Source: Staphylococcus durrellii
Lineage (GTDB): Bacteria > Bacillota > Bacilli > Staphylococcales > Staphylococcaceae
NCBI RefSeq assembly: GCF_015594545.1
Contig: NZ_JADIIO010000001.1
Span: forward strand, 2,170,001-2,234,000
Length of the DNA stretch: 64,000 nt
Direction of reading: 5' to 3'
Made by a program: the position numbers and the translations under genes. Below the pieces are notes generated by a model. It was not told the DNA's origin. It saw only the letters and a program-made list of their open reading frames with translations, and did not search any database. Positions 1 to 10,254 of the stretch are shown here, one piece after another (position 1 is the stretch's first letter; each line of letters begins with the position of its first letter).

Positions 1-541
1 TGTTTGAATCAAATGAAATTTCGCCTTTAACCATATCATCGAATTTAAATGTAGTATCTTGAGGAACTCTGAATCGAATAGAAGGTTTACGCCCTTCAGC
101 TTCAAACTGTGCGCGTTCTTCTTCAGTTAAGTGCGCATGTTTACCACCATATCTTGGCATTTCACCGCGAGCAATTTGTTCTTCACGTTCTGCCTCTAAT
201 TCCTCTTCAGTCATATAACATTTATAAGCTTTATCCTCATCTAATAATTGTTGAATTAATGGGTTATAAATTTCAGCACGTTCTGACTGGCGGTATGGAC
301 CATATCCTTTATCTTTATCAATTGATTCGTCCCATTCAATACCTAACCATTTTAAGTTTTCAAATTGAGAAGATTCACCATCTTCTAAATTACGTTTGCT
401 ATCTGTATCTTCTATACGAATAACAAAGTCTCCATCATAATGTTTGGCAAATAAATAGTTAAATAATGCTGTTCTTGCATTACCAATATGCAAATAACCT
501 GTTGGGCTAGGTGCGTATCTAACTCTTACACGATCGCTCAT
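1..541 (-). CDS. gltX: Glutamate-tRNA ligase, N-terminal part (cut by window edge)
   Basis: The reading frame starts at 541 with the residues [15 protein letters not shown], the class I synthetase signature of GluRS, in which the HIGH-like motif follows immediately ([10 protein letters not shown] region, antisense of about 470-500). The enzyme charges tRNA with glutamate in the cytoplasm; in Firmicutes it often also charges tRNA-Gln ahead of amidation. Only about 180 of roughly 485 residues are present, and the C-terminus lies left of the window. A Shine-Dalgarno sequence (GGAGTG) stands about 6 bases before the ATG. It is downstream of the PIN-TRAM gene in the same direction, as in other staphylococci, but separated by a terminator and a 300-base leader, so it is probably transcribed on its own. 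Confidence 0.95.
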   Translation of the reverse strand, partial: MSDRVRVRYAPSPTGYLHIGNARTALFNYLFAKHYDGDFVIRIEDTDSKRNLEDGESSQFENLKWLGIEWDESIDKDKGYGPYRQSERAEIYNPLIQQLLDEDKAYKCYMTEEELEAEREEQIARGEMPRYGGKHAHLTEEERAQFEAEGRKPSIRFRVPQDTTFKFDDMVKGEISFDSN

Positions 542-840
542 TATGTTCACTCCAATTTAACTTTTTCTGTTTCACGGCGCATCAAAAAAGTTGAAACTTG
601 CGTATCAACTCCAATTTGTATTCATCACAATGTAATATCTACAATGCGCGCCTTTTAATATTTTCTAATTAATAATACCATAGCTCGACTTATTTTGCTT
701 AAGTCTTTTATGCAAAATAATAAATACTTTAAATTAACCATCATCAAAATACCATCATCAAAATAAGCAACAATTTTTCGCTATCCATTGTAGCACGTCG
801 CCCCCTATTTTGATAACAACATGCTTAATATTATAAAAAA
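542..840 (-). other. Leader/intergenic region upstream of gltX
   Basis: About 300 bases without a gene. On the minus strand there is a possible extended -10 element, TG-G-TATTAT, at 672-680, without a convincing -35. A perfect 14-base tandem duplication lies at 737-764. I looked for a T-box (the AGGGTGGNACCGCG-like antiterminator) and did not see one. A 15-base stretch around 785-799 is identical to part of 16S rRNA and may be chance. Confidence 0.4.
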
Positions 841-841
841 T

Positions 842-892
842 AAGATTTCATATAAAAAGATTATTATTACCACAACCTTTTATATGAAACCT
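842..892 (-). terminator. Intrinsic terminator after the PIN-TRAM gene
   Basis: On the minus strand a long stem (AAGGTTTCATATAAAA pairing with TTTTTATATGAAATCTT) encloses an A/T-rich loop and is followed by a run of T. It starts just after the stop of the gene ending at 898. Confidence 0.75.
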
Positions 893-897
893 TATAA

Positions 898-1962
898 TTA
901 AATCGCATCTAATTTTTTGGCGAAAATTATTCTACCAGAAGATGTTTGTAATAAGCTAATCACTTCTAAATCGATATGTTCACCGATATGTTTTTTAGCA
1001 TTGTCGACTACCACCATCGTACCGTCATCTAAGTAGCCCACAGCTTGGCCAGATTCTTTACCCATTTTTGTTAATAACAGGCTAAAGCGGTCTCCTTGAT
1101 GTACAGTTGGTTTGATTGCTTCAGATAAGTCATTTACATTTAAAGCTTGAATGCCTTGCACATGACACACTTTATTTAAATTGAAATCAGTTGTTATTAC
1201 ATGTGCTCTATAATGTTGCGCTAATTTTATTAACATTGCATCGATATCACTGTGTGTCTTAGTCGGATGAATAATTCTAGTAGGATGATCAGTGTCATAT
1301 AATTCGTTCAAAATGTCTAAACCTCGTTGCCCTTTTTCACGTTTAACGCTGTCGTTAGCGTCAGCTATAATTTGAAGTTCATTTATAACGCCTTGTGGAA
1401 TTAATATTTCTCCATCAATAAAACCACAATTAATAATATCTACTATTCTTCCATCTATAATTGCACTTGTATCAATAATTTTGGGCACGGCATTCCTAGC
1501 GTTTATTGACATTGAACGTGCCATATTTTCTGGAAAAAACAGCAACATTTCATCCCGTTTTTTCAAGCCGAATTGGAATCCTAAATAACCTAGTACAATA
1601 GTAATAATGATTGGCACAAAATGATTTAAGACGTTATTTCCTATAATTTGAAAAATGAATGATATCATAACCGAAATCAATAAACCTATAATAAGTCCAA
1701 TCGTTGCAAATAATATTTCTACTGCACTTTGACGCATAAATGTTTGCTCTAATTCTTTCATACCAACAGTGATTTTATTAATAAACCACCCAAAAATTAA
1801 AAAGAACAAAATAATACCAATGAGACCAGTAAAATAGCTATTAGTTAATAATGCTATATCTCCTAAACCAGCATCAGTAGTGATGGCTGGAATAAAATAT
1901 ACACCTAAACTTGCACCTAGTATTATATAGCACAAGATTACAATGAATTTTACCATATTCAC
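898..1962 (-). CDS. Membrane-anchored PIN/TRAM domain protein (YacL type)
   Basis: A 354-residue protein. The N-terminal half has four hydrophobic segments (about residues 5-25, 40-62, 82-105, 112-130). It is followed by a PIN-like nuclease domain from about residue 160, with acidic residues in DTSAIIDGRI and DIDAMLIKLA and a TTDFNLN motif. The last 60 residues match a TRAM RNA-binding domain (GKESGQAVGYLDDGTMVVV). The family is conserved in Firmicutes next to radA. A PIN fold suggests a metal-dependent ribonuclease held at the membrane, but I know of no settled substrate. The start is GTG at 1962, chosen because AGGAG lies 9 bases upstream; an ATG two codons later is possible. The gene is 75 bases after radA and probably cotranscribed with it. 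Confidence 0.85.
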   Translation of the reverse strand: MNMVKFIVILCYIILGASLGVYFIPAITTDAGLGDIALLTNSYFTGLIGIILFFLIFGWFINKITVGMKELEQTFMRQSAVEILFATIGLIIGLLISVMISFIFQIIGNNVLNHFVPIIITIVLGYLGFQFGLKKRDEMLLFFPENMARSMSINARNAVPKIIDTSAIIDGRIVDIINCGFIDGEILIPQGVINELQIIADANDSVKREKGQRGLDILNELYDTDHPTRIIHPTKTHSDIDAMLIKLAQHYRAHVITTDFNLNKVCHVQGIQALNVNDLSEAIKPTVHQGDRFSLLLTKMGKESGQAVGYLDDGTMVVVDNAKKHIGEHIDLEVISLLQTSSGRIIFAKKLDAI

Positions 1963-2037
1963 ACTAGTAATCTCCTTTCTGCAAAACGCTCATTCATATG
2001 TACTACTATGAATAGAGCCATTGTTATTTAATTTATG

Positions 2038-3405
2038 TTAACTTTTTAAAGCATATTTTAAAGCTTCGTGAACACTTTTTACTCCTACTACTTTTATGTT
2101 ATCTGGGAATGTCCATCCCCCTATGTTTGTTTCAGGTATAATCACCTTTTTAAAACCGAGTTTAGCTGCTTCTTGAACGCGTTGTTCAATTCTAGATACA
2201 CGTCTAACTTCTCCAGTAAGACCTACTTCACCTATAAAACAATCTAAACCATCTACTGCCTTATCTTTAAAACTAGATGCTGTCGCTATTATAATACCTA
2301 GGTCAACTGCTGGTTCAGTTAATCTAACGCCCCCTGCTACTTTAATATAAGCATCTTGTTGTTGTAATAAATAATTTTCCTTTTTCTCTAATACTGCCAT
2401 TAATAAACTTAAACGGTTATGATCTATACCAGTAGCCATCCGTCTAGGATTGTTAAATGTAGTTGGCGTAACTAAAGCTTGTACTTCTATTAGTAACGGT
2501 CGCGTTCCCTCCATTGTGGATACAATTGTAGATCCAGGTACATTTGTAGAACGTTCTTCTAAAAACATTTCGGAAGGATTTTTAACACCTTTCAATCCAC
2601 TCTGTTTCATTTCAAAAATACCCATCTCATTTGTTGAACCGAAACGGTTCTTAACAGCCCTTAAAATACGATAAGCATGGTGTTCATCACCTTCAAAATA
2701 CAATACCGTATCAACCATATGTTCAAGCAAACGAGGCCCTGCAATTTGACCTTCTTTTGTTACATGGCCAACGATAAATGTGGCAATGTTCATCTGTTTA
2801 GCTATATTCATAAGACTTTGTGTACTCTCTCTAACTTGAGAAACAGAACCTGGAGCAGAACTGATTTCTGGATGGAAAATCGTTTGAATTGAGTCTACAA
2901 CAATCATATCTGGTTGTATTTGTTTCACCGTTTCGTGAATGATTTCTAAATCGGTTTCTGCAAACACATTTAACTGACTTGAATCTTCTTCTAATCTTTC
3001 AGCTCTTAGCTTAGTTTGATTTAAGGATTCTTCTCCAGTTATGTATAAAATATTGTAATCTTGAGATAAAGCTGCACAGATTTGCAATAATAATGTAGAT
3101 TTACCGATACCCGGATCTCCACCAATGAGTACTAATGAGCCACTTACCACACCGCCACCGAGCACTCTATTAAATTCTTCAGATTTACTTTTAATCCTAG
3201 GCGTCGTTTCATGTTGAACTTCATTAAGTTTCTGTACTTTAGCTGATGTAGATTTACTTCTAACACCGTGTTTCGGACTGCTCTCTTTCTGCGCTATACT
3301 CTCTTCCATTTGATTCCATGCACCACAATTCGGACATTTTCCCATCCATTTCGGAGATTGATAGCCACATGCCATACATTCATATATTACTTTCTTTTTG
3401 GCCAA
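2038..3405 (-). CDS. radA: DNA repair protein RadA
   Basis: A 455-residue RecA-like ATPase that promotes branch migration and processing of recombination intermediates. An N-terminal zinc finger has cysteines at 10, 13, 24 and 27. The Walker A motif GDPGIGKST lies at 96-104 and the RadA-specific KNRFG motif at 252-256. The C-terminus is Lon-protease-like ([22 protein letters not shown] region) without protease function. Translation starts at a TTG (3405) with a strong GGAGGTG 4 bases upstream; no ATG fits as well. It follows clpC on the same strand after a terminator, the usual clpC-radA-yacL order of Bacillales. Confidence 0.95.
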   Translation of the reverse strand: MAKKKVIYECMACGYQSPKWMGKCPNCGAWNQMEESIAQKESSPKHGVRSKSTSAKVQKLNEVQHETTPRIKSKSEEFNRVLGGGVVSGSLVLIGGDPGIGKSTLLLQICAALSQDYNILYITGEESLNQTKLRAERLEEDSSQLNVFAETDLEIIHETVKQIQPDMIVVDSIQTIFHPEISSAPGSVSQVRESTQSLMNIAKQMNIATFIVGHVTKEGQIAGPRLLEHMVDTVLYFEGDEHHAYRILRAVKNRFGSTNEMGIFEMKQSGLKGVKNPSEMFLEERSTNVPGSTIVSTMEGTRPLLIEVQALVTPTTFNNPRRMATGIDHNRLSLLMAVLEKKENYLLQQQDAYIKVAGGVRLTEPAVDLGIIIATASSFKDKAVDGLDCFIGEVGLTGEVRRVSRIEQRVQEAAKLGFKKVIIPETNIGGWTFPDNIKVVGVKSVHEALKYALKS

Positions 3406-3616
3406 ATTTGCACCTCCAACTTTATATAGAACAAATCTATTTTATACTTCTCTTTCTTTAAAGACAAATCAAAATGCTATTCTATTAAAAAAATCATTCC
3501 AAGTACTTCTTATGCCTAACTATTTTTTCGTACAAACAACCATGTTATAAAAGAATATTTTTGTCATCATTTACAAACAAAACTTATTTATCTATCCAAC
3601 TATAATAATATATAAA
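3406..3616 (-). other. Intergenic region between clpC terminator and radA
   Basis: This A/T-rich stretch must hold the radA promoter if transcription stops at the clpC terminator. A TATAAA-like -10 is visible on the minus strand around 3440-3450, but I see no -35 at a standard distance. I see nothing else in it. Confidence 0.35.
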
Positions 3617-3648
3617 TAAAGACTGAGACATAATCATGTCTCAGCCTC
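3617..3648 (-). terminator. Intrinsic terminator of the ctsR-clpC operon
   Basis: On the minus strand a GC-containing stem, GCTGAGACAT pairing with ATGTCTCAGT around a GATT loop, is followed by CTTTATTT. The 'ctgagacat' type of stem is, as I recall, common in staphylococcal terminators. Confidence 0.75.
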
Positions 3649-3741
3649 TATTTATAAAGTAGCATTAACTACTGTACAAGAATGGAAATGCGGATATTGC
3701 TTTAGTCCTATAAAACGCTAATCCAATTCTTAAGTTACAAA

Positions 3742-6204
3742 TTATGATTCAGTTGTTTCTTTTCTTTTGCTCGCTTTTTTACGCTTATTAATATCATATT
3801 TAAATTCTTCACCATCGTGGTCGATAACAACATCTTTACCTTCAATTTTATTACCGTCTAAGATAAGTTCACTTAGGTTATCTTCCACAGTTTTTTGGAT
3901 AGCTCTAATTAATGGTCTTGCACCATATTCAGGGTCGTAACCTTCTTCAGCTATTTTTTCTTTGGCTTTTTCAGTTACTTTGATGTTGATGTCTTGTTCA
4001 GTTAAGCGTTCAGTTAATTTATTAACCATCATAGTAACAATTTCTTTTAGTTCTTCTTTATCTAATTTGTGGAAGACAATTGTGTCATCTACACGGTTTA
4101 AGAATTCTGGACGGAATGCATTTTTTAATTCTTTTAACATTGTTTTGCGAATTGTTTCGTATTCTTGGCCTTCCGCAGCACCGCCGAAACCAGCAAACCG
4201 TTGATCTTGTAATTCTTGTGCACCGACGTTAGAAGTCATAATAATTACTATATTTCTAAAGTCTACGCGACGACCTTTTGTATCTGTAAGGTGACCATCA
4301 TCAAGCACTTGTAACAAGATATTAAATACATCTGGATGTGCTTTTTCGATTTCGTCAAATAAGATTACTGAATAAGGTTTACGTCTAACTTTTTCAGTTA
4401 ATTGTCCACCGTCATCATGACCTACATAGCCTGGAGGAGCTCCGACTAAACGGCTCACTGCATGTTTCTCCATGAACTCACTCATGTCGACACGAATCAT
4501 TGCGTCTTCTTCGCCAAACATAGATTCAGCTAAAGCTCTAGCAAGTTCGGTTTTACCAACACCCGTTGGCCCTAAGAATATAAAGCTACCAATTGGACGT
4601 TTAGGATCTTTCAATCCGGCACGCGCACGTCTTACAGCTTTACTAATTGAATTAACAGCTTCTTTTTGACCGATAACTCTTTCATGAAGCCCTTCTTCTA
4701 AGTTCAATAGACGTTGTGATTCTGTTTCATTAATTCTAGTTAATGGAATGCCTGTCCATCCTGCAATAACTTCTGCGATATCTTCTTCTGACAATGACGT
4801 ACTTTCACCATTTTGCGTGTTTTTCCAGTTATTATTTGCTTCTTCGTATTGTTTTTCTAATTTAGTTTGTTTATCTCTTAAGTTTGCTGCATTTTCAAAT
4901 TCTTGTGCATGCACTGCAGCATCTTTTTCGTTTTTAACTTGTTCAATTTGTTGTTCAATTTCTTTTAAGTTTGGTGGTGTTGTATGACTTTTTAGTCTAA
5001 CTTTTGAACTTGCTTCATCAATTAAGTCAATTGCTTTATCTGGTAAGAAACGATCAGACACATAACGATTACTTAATTTAACTGCAGCTTCCACCGCTTC
5101 ATCTGAAATATTAATGCGATGATGTGCTTCATAACGATCACGTAATCCTTTTAATATTTCAACTGTATCTTCTACAGTAGGTTCATCAACTTGCACTGGT
5201 TGGAAACGACGCTCAAGCGCTGCATCTTTTTCAATATTTTTACGGTATTCATCTAAAGTTGTCGCACCAATGCATTGTAACTCTCCACGTGCTAATGCTG
5301 GTTTTAAAATGTTAGATGCATCGATTGCACCTTCTGCGCCACCAGCACCTACAAGCGTATGCAATTCATCGATAAATAGAATTACGTTGCCAGCTTGATG
5401 AATTTCTTCCATTACTTTTTTCAAGCGTTCTTCAAATTCGCCTCGGTACTTAGTACCAGCAACAACTGTACCCATATCAAGTGACATAACACGTTTATTT
5501 TTTAACGTTTCCGGCACTTCATTGTTAACGATTGCTTGTGCTAATCCTTCTGCAATGGCAGTTTTACCGACACCAGGTTCACCAATTAATACTGGGTTGT
5601 TTTTAGTACGTCGACTAAGCACTTCGATGACACGTGTGATTTCACTATTTCTGCCGATTACAGGATCCAAAGTACCATCTTTAGCAATAACTGTTAAATC
5701 TCTCGCAAGACTATCTAATGTTGGCGTATTATTTGATTTGTTTGCTTGTGCATTTTTGTTATTCATTTCTGGGCTACCAAGTGCTTTAACTACTTGCGCA
5801 CGAGCTTTTGTAATATTTAAGTCTAAGTTAGCAAATACGCGTGCTGCTACACCTTCATTTTCACGAATTAAACCTAATAAAATGTGTTCTGTTCCGACAA
5901 AATTATGGTGTAATTTTCTTGCTTCGTCCATAGATAATTCAATGACTTTTTTTGCTCTAGGTGTGTAATGTAATGCACCCATTTGTTCTTGCCCATGACC
6001 AATAAGTTTTTCCACTTCTTCAATTACTTTTTCTTCGGTAATGTCAAATGATTCTAAAACTTTTGCTGCGATGCCTTCCGGTTCTTTCATTAAACCAAGA
6101 AGCAAATGTTCTGTGCCAATATTAGAATGATTTAAACGGATTGCTTCTTCTTGAGCATGTGCTAGTACGCGTTGCGCACGTTCTGTAAGTCTACCAAATA
6201 ACAT
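3742..6204 (-). CDS. clpC: ATP-dependent Clp protease ATPase subunit ClpC
   Basis: An 820-residue Hsp100/Clp unfoldase that feeds substrates to ClpP. It works with McsB, which marks proteins by arginine phosphorylation, and with the adaptor MecA. The sequence shows two Clp N repeats (about 1-145), a first AAA+ domain with Walker A GEPGVGKT at 208-215, and a middle domain with a UVR-like coiled-coil at about 427-451. A second AAA+ domain has Walker A GPTGVGKT at 545-552, followed by a ClpB-type C-terminal domain and a basic tail. It is the last gene of the ctsR operon, 12 bases after mcsB. Length and all motifs are intact. Repression by CtsR is expected from the operator upstream of ctsR. Confidence 0.97.
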   Translation of the reverse strand: MLFGRLTERAQRVLAHAQEEAIRLNHSNIGTEHLLLGLMKEPEGIAAKVLESFDITEEKVIEEVEKLIGHGQEQMGALHYTPRAKKVIELSMDEARKLHHNFVGTEHILLGLIRENEGVAARVFANLDLNITKARAQVVKALGSPEMNNKNAQANKSNNTPTLDSLARDLTVIAKDGTLDPVIGRNSEITRVIEVLSRRTKNNPVLIGEPGVGKTAIAEGLAQAIVNNEVPETLKNKRVMSLDMGTVVAGTKYRGEFEERLKKVMEEIHQAGNVILFIDELHTLVGAGGAEGAIDASNILKPALARGELQCIGATTLDEYRKNIEKDAALERRFQPVQVDEPTVEDTVEILKGLRDRYEAHHRINISDEAVEAAVKLSNRYVSDRFLPDKAIDLIDEASSKVRLKSHTTPPNLKEIEQQIEQVKNEKDAAVHAQEFENAANLRDKQTKLEKQYEEANNNWKNTQNGESTSLSEEDIAEVIAGWTGIPLTRINETESQRLLNLEEGLHERVIGQKEAVNSISKAVRRARAGLKDPKRPIGSFIFLGPTGVGKTELARALAESMFGEEDAMIRVDMSEFMEKHAVSRLVGAPPGYVGHDDGGQLTEKVRRKPYSVILFDEIEKAHPDVFNILLQVLDDGHLTDTKGRRVDFRNIVIIMTSNVGAQELQDQRFAGFGGAAEGQEYETIRKTMLKELKNAFRPEFLNRVDDTIVFHKLDKEELKEIVTMMVNKLTERLTEQDINIKVTEKAKEKIAEEGYDPEYGARPLIRAIQKTVEDNLSELILDGNKIEGKDVVIDHDGEEFKYDINKRKKASKRKETTES

Positions 6205-6216
6205 AAATGAGACCTC

Positions 6217-7227
6217 CTATTTTATATACTTTCTTAATATATCTGATCGTTTTTCATTTACTGATTTATCATCTTCACTATCCAATAAAAATGCAGATTG
6301 AATGGCAATAATTAATTCATTGAATTTAAAGTCTTCTAATTCAATATAACCTAAATCGATACCTAATTTCACTTCACTCAATCTGAAGGAAGCTTCTTCC
6401 ATTGAAATCAGTCTGCTATATTTCAAAATGCCTAATGCACGATAAACTCTATCTAAAGTTTCAACATGATTATGGCGATCTAATTGTTCTCGAATCTGCA
6501 ATTCTTCATTAATTATTTGTTGCACTACTTCTGACAAGCTATCAATAATTTCTAACTCTGTTTTACCTAACGTCAATTGATTAGAAATTTGATAAATATG
6601 ACCATAAACTTGAGAACCTTCACCATATATGCCTCTTATCGTAAAACCGAAACGATTTATTGTTTGAGCGATACGGTTCATTCTTTTCATGATTGAAAGC
6701 CCTGGTAGGTGAAGCATTACGCTCGCTCTTAATCCAGTACCAATATTGGTAGGGCAAGTTGTTAAATAGCCTAAACTTTCATCAAAACTAATGTCTAATT
6801 CTTGATCTATTTGGTCATCTACTTTAGAAGCTTTTTCAAATAACGTATGCAACGATAAATCATTACCCATCGCTTGAATACGCAAATGATCTTCTTCGTT
6901 AATCATTAAACTTAATGATTCGTCATCATTTAATAGTACCGCTGCGGCAGGTTGTTTTATTAATTCAGGACTTATAAGATGTTTCGCAACGAGTTTATAT
7001 TTACTTTGTTGGTCCATAGTATCTAACCTTTGCAAAGTTAACTCGGGAAGCGCATCTTGAACTTCGTTAATCACTCTTTCACCTTCTTTTTCGGAAGGAT
7101 ACATTAGCGGGTGTACGTGATTGTCTAAGTTACGAGCTAATCTAATTCTTGAAGACATGACTACTGGTTGTTCTATTTCGTCTTGCATCCATTCACTTAT
7201 ATGTGAATTAATTTTCTTTTCGCTCAT
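6217..7227 (-). CDS. mcsB: Protein arginine kinase McsB
   Basis: A 336-residue phosphagen-kinase-like enzyme that phosphorylates arginines in proteins, marking them for ClpC-ClpP and inactivating CtsR under stress. Visible motifs are SSRIRLARN near residue 25, for nucleotide and arginine binding, and [12 protein letters not shown] with the active-site cysteine at 158. I chose the ATG at 7227 because GAGGTG lies about 7 bases upstream. The longer frame begins at a GTG (7242) that is itself part of that ribosome-binding site. The gene overlaps the end of mcsA by 20 bases, which suggests translational coupling with its activator. Confidence 0.95.
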   Translation of the reverse strand: MSEKKINSHISEWMQDEIEQPVVMSSRIRLARNLDNHVHPLMYPSEKEGERVINEVQDALPELTLQRLDTMDQQSKYKLVAKHLISPELIKQPAAAVLLNDDESLSLMINEEDHLRIQAMGNDLSLHTLFEKASKVDDQIDQELDISFDESLGYLTTCPTNIGTGLRASVMLHLPGLSIMKRMNRIAQTINRFGFTIRGIYGEGSQVYGHIYQISNQLTLGKTELEIIDSLSEVVQQIINEELQIREQLDRHNHVETLDRVYRALGILKYSRLISMEEASFRLSEVKLGIDLGYIELEDFKFNELIIAIQSAFLLDSEDDKSVNEKRSDILRKYIK

Positions 7228-7774
7228 CACGTGACACCTCACTATCTGACTTTAATGCTTTTATTTCATCCCTTACAACTGCAGCTTGTTCAAATTCTTG
7301 TTCTTCAATTAAATGACTTAAATAATTTGTTTTGTCTTCAATTTGTTTCTTTAATGCTAATTTTTTATATGACGAGTGTGGTGTTTTTCCAGTATGTTCA
7401 AATTGACCACCTTGTACACGTCTAACTATATCTATAATGTCTTCTTTAAATGTATCATAACACTCTGCACAACCAAACTTACCTACATGTGCTATATCTC
7501 TTAATGACATTTGACAAGTTGGACAGCGTTTTGCTTCTCTAAAAGTTATTTCATCAAAGTTGATACCGTGTTTAGAAGCAAGGTGCTGTAAAATCTGCTT
7601 AACAACAAATGCACCTTCGATATCATCTTGGTGATTTTCTACTTGTTTATCTTGAGTCCAAGGGTTACCACCTTGTGCACATGTAGTGCATACCCACTTT
7701 TCTTGAGTACCTTCTTGACCTTTAATCGATATTTTAACTTCTGCCTCATTTAAATGGCAATTTTCACATAACAC
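7208..7774 (-). CDS. mcsA: McsA, zinc-binding activator of McsB
   Basis: A 188-residue protein with two pairs of N-terminal CXXC motifs (C3/C6 and C29/C32) and two further CXXC-like motifs mid-protein (CPTCQ and CAECY). A UVR motif at the C-terminus ([19 protein letters not shown]) is of the kind that contacts Clp ATPases. It binds zinc, activates the McsB kinase and senses thiol stress. I chose the GTG at 7774, which gives MLCENC, because GAGGTG sits 6 bases upstream; the upstream GTG at 7783 lies inside that Shine-Dalgarno sequence. It begins 15 bases after ctsR. Confidence 0.93.
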   Translation of the reverse strand: MLCENCHLNEAEVKISIKGQEGTQEKWVCTTCAQGGNPWTQDKQVENHQDDIEGAFVVKQILQHLASKHGINFDEITFREAKRCPTCQMSLRDIAHVGKFGCAECYDTFKEDIIDIVRRVQGGQFEHTGKTPHSSYKKLALKKQIEDKTNYLSHLIEEQEFEQAAVVRDEIKALKSDSEVSRDERKEN

Positions 7775-7789
7775 GGCTATCACCTCGCC

Positions 7790-8251
7790 TTAATAGTAAT
7801 TAATTATTGGCAGTAATCGTTTTAAAATGTTAGCCCGAATAATATCTCTAGCTACAATATCCATTTTTAAAGTTTCTCTATCAATAACTGCACTAATCAT
7901 TTTTGCTTCTCTCTCAGTAATATAGGACTTTTCTAATAATCCGTCTATTATATAGTACGCTTGTTGTTGTGAAATAGAAGGACCAATAATTTGAAGTAAG
8001 TGATTAATATAACCAGTTTCGTCTTTATTTTCAATCTTAGTGATTCGAATATATCCTCCTCCACCTCTTTTACTTTCTATTTCATAACCATGTTTATTAG
8101 TGAAACGTGTTTTAATCACATAGTTTAATTGCGAAGGAACACAGTCGAAACGTTGCGCGACATGTGCACGTTGAATTTCAACAGCGTCTTCATTGGTGTC
8201 TTCAAATAACTTTTTAATGTACTGTTCTATGATGTCTGACATATTATGCAT
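7790..8251 (-). CDS. ctsR: Class III heat-shock repressor CtsR
   Basis: A 153-residue DNA-binding repressor of clp genes, inactivated by heat and by McsB. It shows an N-terminal winged helix, including the glycine-rich wing [10 protein letters not shown] that reads the operator and senses temperature, and a C-terminal dimerisation part. The start at 8251 ([11 protein letters not shown]) gives exactly the usual family length and has AGAGGTG about 7 bases upstream. A longer open frame runs back to 8317 but crosses the operator and promoter, so it is not coding. First gene of ctsR-mcsA-mcsB-clpC. Confidence 0.96.
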   Translation of the reverse strand: MHNMSDIIEQYIKKLFEDTNEDAVEIQRAHVAQRFDCVPSQLNYVIKTRFTNKHGYEIESKRGGGGYIRITKIENKDETGYINHLLQIIGPSISQQQAYYIIDGLLEKSYITEREAKMISAVIDRETLKMDIVARDIIRANILKRLLPIINYY

Positions 8252-8265
8252 GATTATCACCTCTT

Positions 8266-8313
8266 TTTGACCTTCTTTGACTATATTATATGACCAACTT
8301 TGACCTTTTTCAA
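8266..8313 (-). promoter_or_regulatory. ctsR operon promoter with two CtsR boxes
   Basis: On the minus strand there is TTGAAA (8308-8313), 17 bases, then TATAAT (8285-8290). Two direct heptad repeats match the CtsR box RGTCAAA-N3-RGTCAAA. One, AGTCAAA-GAA-GGTCAAA, lies at 8266-8282 just downstream of the -10. The other, GGTCAAA-GTT-GGTCATA with one mismatch, lies at 8289-8305 between -35 and -10. Both would block RNA polymerase when bound, giving autoregulation of the operon. Confidence 0.93.
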
Positions 8314-8407
8314 CCAATATGATTTAAAAATTTTGAATAACTATGTTACTAATATTACTTTTATTGTATTATAGATGATAAGAAAAAAATAAAGGGATGA
8401 GAACATT

Positions 8408-9622
8408 ATGCATATTATCATTGGCTTGATTGGGATAGTAGTATTTTTGGTACTAGCCGTGTTATTTAGCTCAGACAGGAAAAATATTCGTTGGAAATAT
8501 GTTGGCCTACTGTTACTTATACAATTAGTTTTTGCATTTATTCTATTGAAAACTAAAGCTGGAATAACAGTCATTGGAGGAATATCAGACGGCTTTAACT
8601 ATTTATTAGCAAAAGCGGCTGAAGGTGTTAATTTTGTGTTTGGTGGCTTTGAATTTGTAGATCCAAAAAACCCACCTTTTTTCTTTAACGTATTATTACC
8701 GATTGTATTTATTTCTGCTCTTATCGGTATCTTACAATATACAAAAATTTTACCTTTAATTATTAACGTTTTGGGATTCTTAATTTCTAAAATTAATGGG
8801 ATGGGGCGTTTAGAGTCTTACAATGCTGTAGCAGCAGCCATTCTAGGGCAATCCGAAGTATTTATATCTTTAAAAAAAGAATTAGCTTACATACCTAAAC
8901 AGCGTTTATACACACTTACAGCTTCGGCAATGTCTACTGTTTCCGCTTCAATAATTGGTGCTTATTTCACATTGATTGAACCTAAATATGTCGTAACAGC
9001 GGTTGTATTAAACTTATTTGGTGGCTTTATTATTGCCTCAATTATTAATCCATATCAAGTTGATGAAAAGGAAGATAAATTAATCGTTCAAGAAAGTGAA
9101 ACACAAAAACAATCTTTCTTCGAAGTTTTAGGGGAATATATTTTAGATGGTTTTAAAGTAGCAGTTATCGTCGGCGCAATGTTGATTGGATATATCGCAA
9201 TCATTGCGTTACTTAACGGCGTAGTAAGCTTTATTTTCTCTGGTATATCCGGTGGACACCTTCACTGGGATTTCCAAACATTAATTGGTTTCGTTTTTGC
9301 ACCTTTCGCATTTTTAGCTGGTGTACCATGGAGCGATGCTGTTCAATCCGGATCAATAATGGCAACCAAGTTATTATCAAATGAATTCGTCGCAATGCAA
9401 AGCTTAGGGAAAGCGAGTGGCATGGGCGATCACGCTAAAGGTATCGTTTCAGTATTTGTAGTTTCATTTGCCAACTTCAGTTCTATCGGAATTATTTCTG
9501 GTGCTATCAAATCACTTAATAACGAAAAAGGAGATATGGTTGCACGTTTTGGCTTGAAATTACTTTTCGGTGCAACACTTGTTTCATTTATTTCAGCAGC
9601 TATCGCTGGTTTCTTCATCTAA
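8408..9622 (+). CDS. nupC: Concentrative nucleoside transporter (NupC family)
   Basis: A 404-residue integral membrane protein of the CNT family, which imports nucleosides with protons or sodium. It shows about nine to ten hydrophobic segments, the pore region QSEVFISLKKELAYIP (around residues 150-165), and the conserved C-terminal SFANFSSIGIISGAIKSLN segment. The start ATG follows AAAGGGATGAG. The gene is alone on the plus strand, divergent from ctsR and convergent with pdxT, with which it shares a terminator. Exact substrates cannot be read from sequence; pyrimidine nucleosides are typical. Confidence 0.9.
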   Translation: MHIIIGLIGIVVFLVLAVLFSSDRKNIRWKYVGLLLLIQLVFAFILLKTKAGITVIGGISDGFNYLLAKAAEGVNFVFGGFEFVDPKNPPFFFNVLLPIVFISALIGILQYTKILPLIINVLGFLISKINGMGRLESYNAVAAAILGQSEVFISLKKELAYIPKQRLYTLTASAMSTVSASIIGAYFTLIEPKYVVTAVVLNLFGGFIIASIINPYQVDEKEDKLIVQESETQKQSFFEVLGEYILDGFKVAVIVGAMLIGYIAIIALLNGVVSFIFSGISGGHLHWDFQTLIGFVFAPFAFLAGVPWSDAVQSGSIMATKLLSNEFVAMQSLGKASGMGDHAKGIVSVFVVSFANFSSIGIISGAIKSLNNEKGDMVARFGLKLLFGATLVSFISAAIAGFFI

Positions 9623-9633
9623 ATAACTAAAAT

Positions 9634-9671
9634 AAAGTGATCATAATGGATAATCCACTATGATCACTTTT
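9634..9671. terminator. Bidirectional terminator between nupC and pdxT
   Basis: A nearly perfect inverted repeat, AAAGTGATCATA and TATGATCACTTT, with TGG/CCA extending the stem. It is flanked by T-rich sequence on both sides and serves both convergent genes. Confidence 0.85.
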
Positions 9672-9674
9672 TAA

Positions 9675-10253
9675 TTATTTAACTTTTTCAGTTATTTTTG
9701 GTCGCACAATATTTTCAATAAAGTAATGCGTTACTCTATAATCATCAGTTAATTCAGGATGAAAAGAAACGCCTAAGTACTTACCTTCCTGAACAGCTAC
9801 AATTTTATCTCCAACTTTACTTAATACATCTACATTAGCTCGTACGCTTTCTATATGCGGCGCTCTTATAAATACACCTTCAATATCTTCTGCAATACCT
9901 TTAATGTCTAATTCGGATTCAAAACTGTCTACTTGTCGTCCAAATGAGTTACGCTGTACAGTAATATCTAATTTACTTAAATATCCTTCTTCACCAACGA
10001 TATCTTTTGCTAAGACAATTAAACCAGCACATGTTCCAAACATAGGTAAACTAGATTCTTTTAGTGCATCTTTAAATCCATATAAGTTCATCAGACGACG
10101 TAACGTAGTCGATTCCCCACCTGGCAATATTAGTCCATCGATTTCTTCAAGTTGCCCAACGCTTTTAATTGCAATTCCATCATGTCCACTTAATTCAATG
10201 TGACGAATATGTTCTCTAACTGCTCCTTGAAGCGCTAATACACCTATTTTCAT
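9675..10253 (-). CDS. pdxT: Pyridoxal 5'-phosphate synthase glutaminase subunit PdxT
   Basis: A 192-residue class I glutamine amidotransferase that hydrolyses glutamine and passes ammonia to PdxS for vitamin B6 synthesis. It has the oxyanion motif LPGGESTT (about 43-50), the nucleophile in MFGTCAGL (Cys75), and the His/Glu pair in SFHPEL. I chose the start [10 protein letters not shown] at 10253, which follows the pdxS stop by one base; the longer frame adds three residues inside pdxS. Close spacing indicates coupled translation with pdxS. Confidence 0.95.
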   Translation of the reverse strand: MKIGVLALQGAVREHIRHIELSGHDGIAIKSVGQLEEIDGLILPGGESTTLRRLMNLYGFKDALKESSLPMFGTCAGLIVLAKDIVGEEGYLSKLDITVQRNSFGRQVDSFESELDIKGIAEDIEGVFIRAPHIESVRANVDVLSKVGDKIVAVQEGKYLGVSFHPELTDDYRVTHYFIENIVRPKITEKVK

Positions 10254-10254
10254 A

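Noticed and set aside
5522..5968. 148-codon plus-strand frame within clpC
   Set aside because: It is a shadow of the clpC coding frame; clpC is intact and conserved.
8252..8317. N-terminal extension of ctsR to 8317
   Set aside because: It would place codons over the promoter and CtsR operator. The 153-residue form has a good ribosome-binding site and the family length.
8341..8574. 77-codon minus-strand frame overlapping the nupC start
   Set aside because: It overlaps nupC antisense, has no ribosome-binding site and no recognisable similarity.
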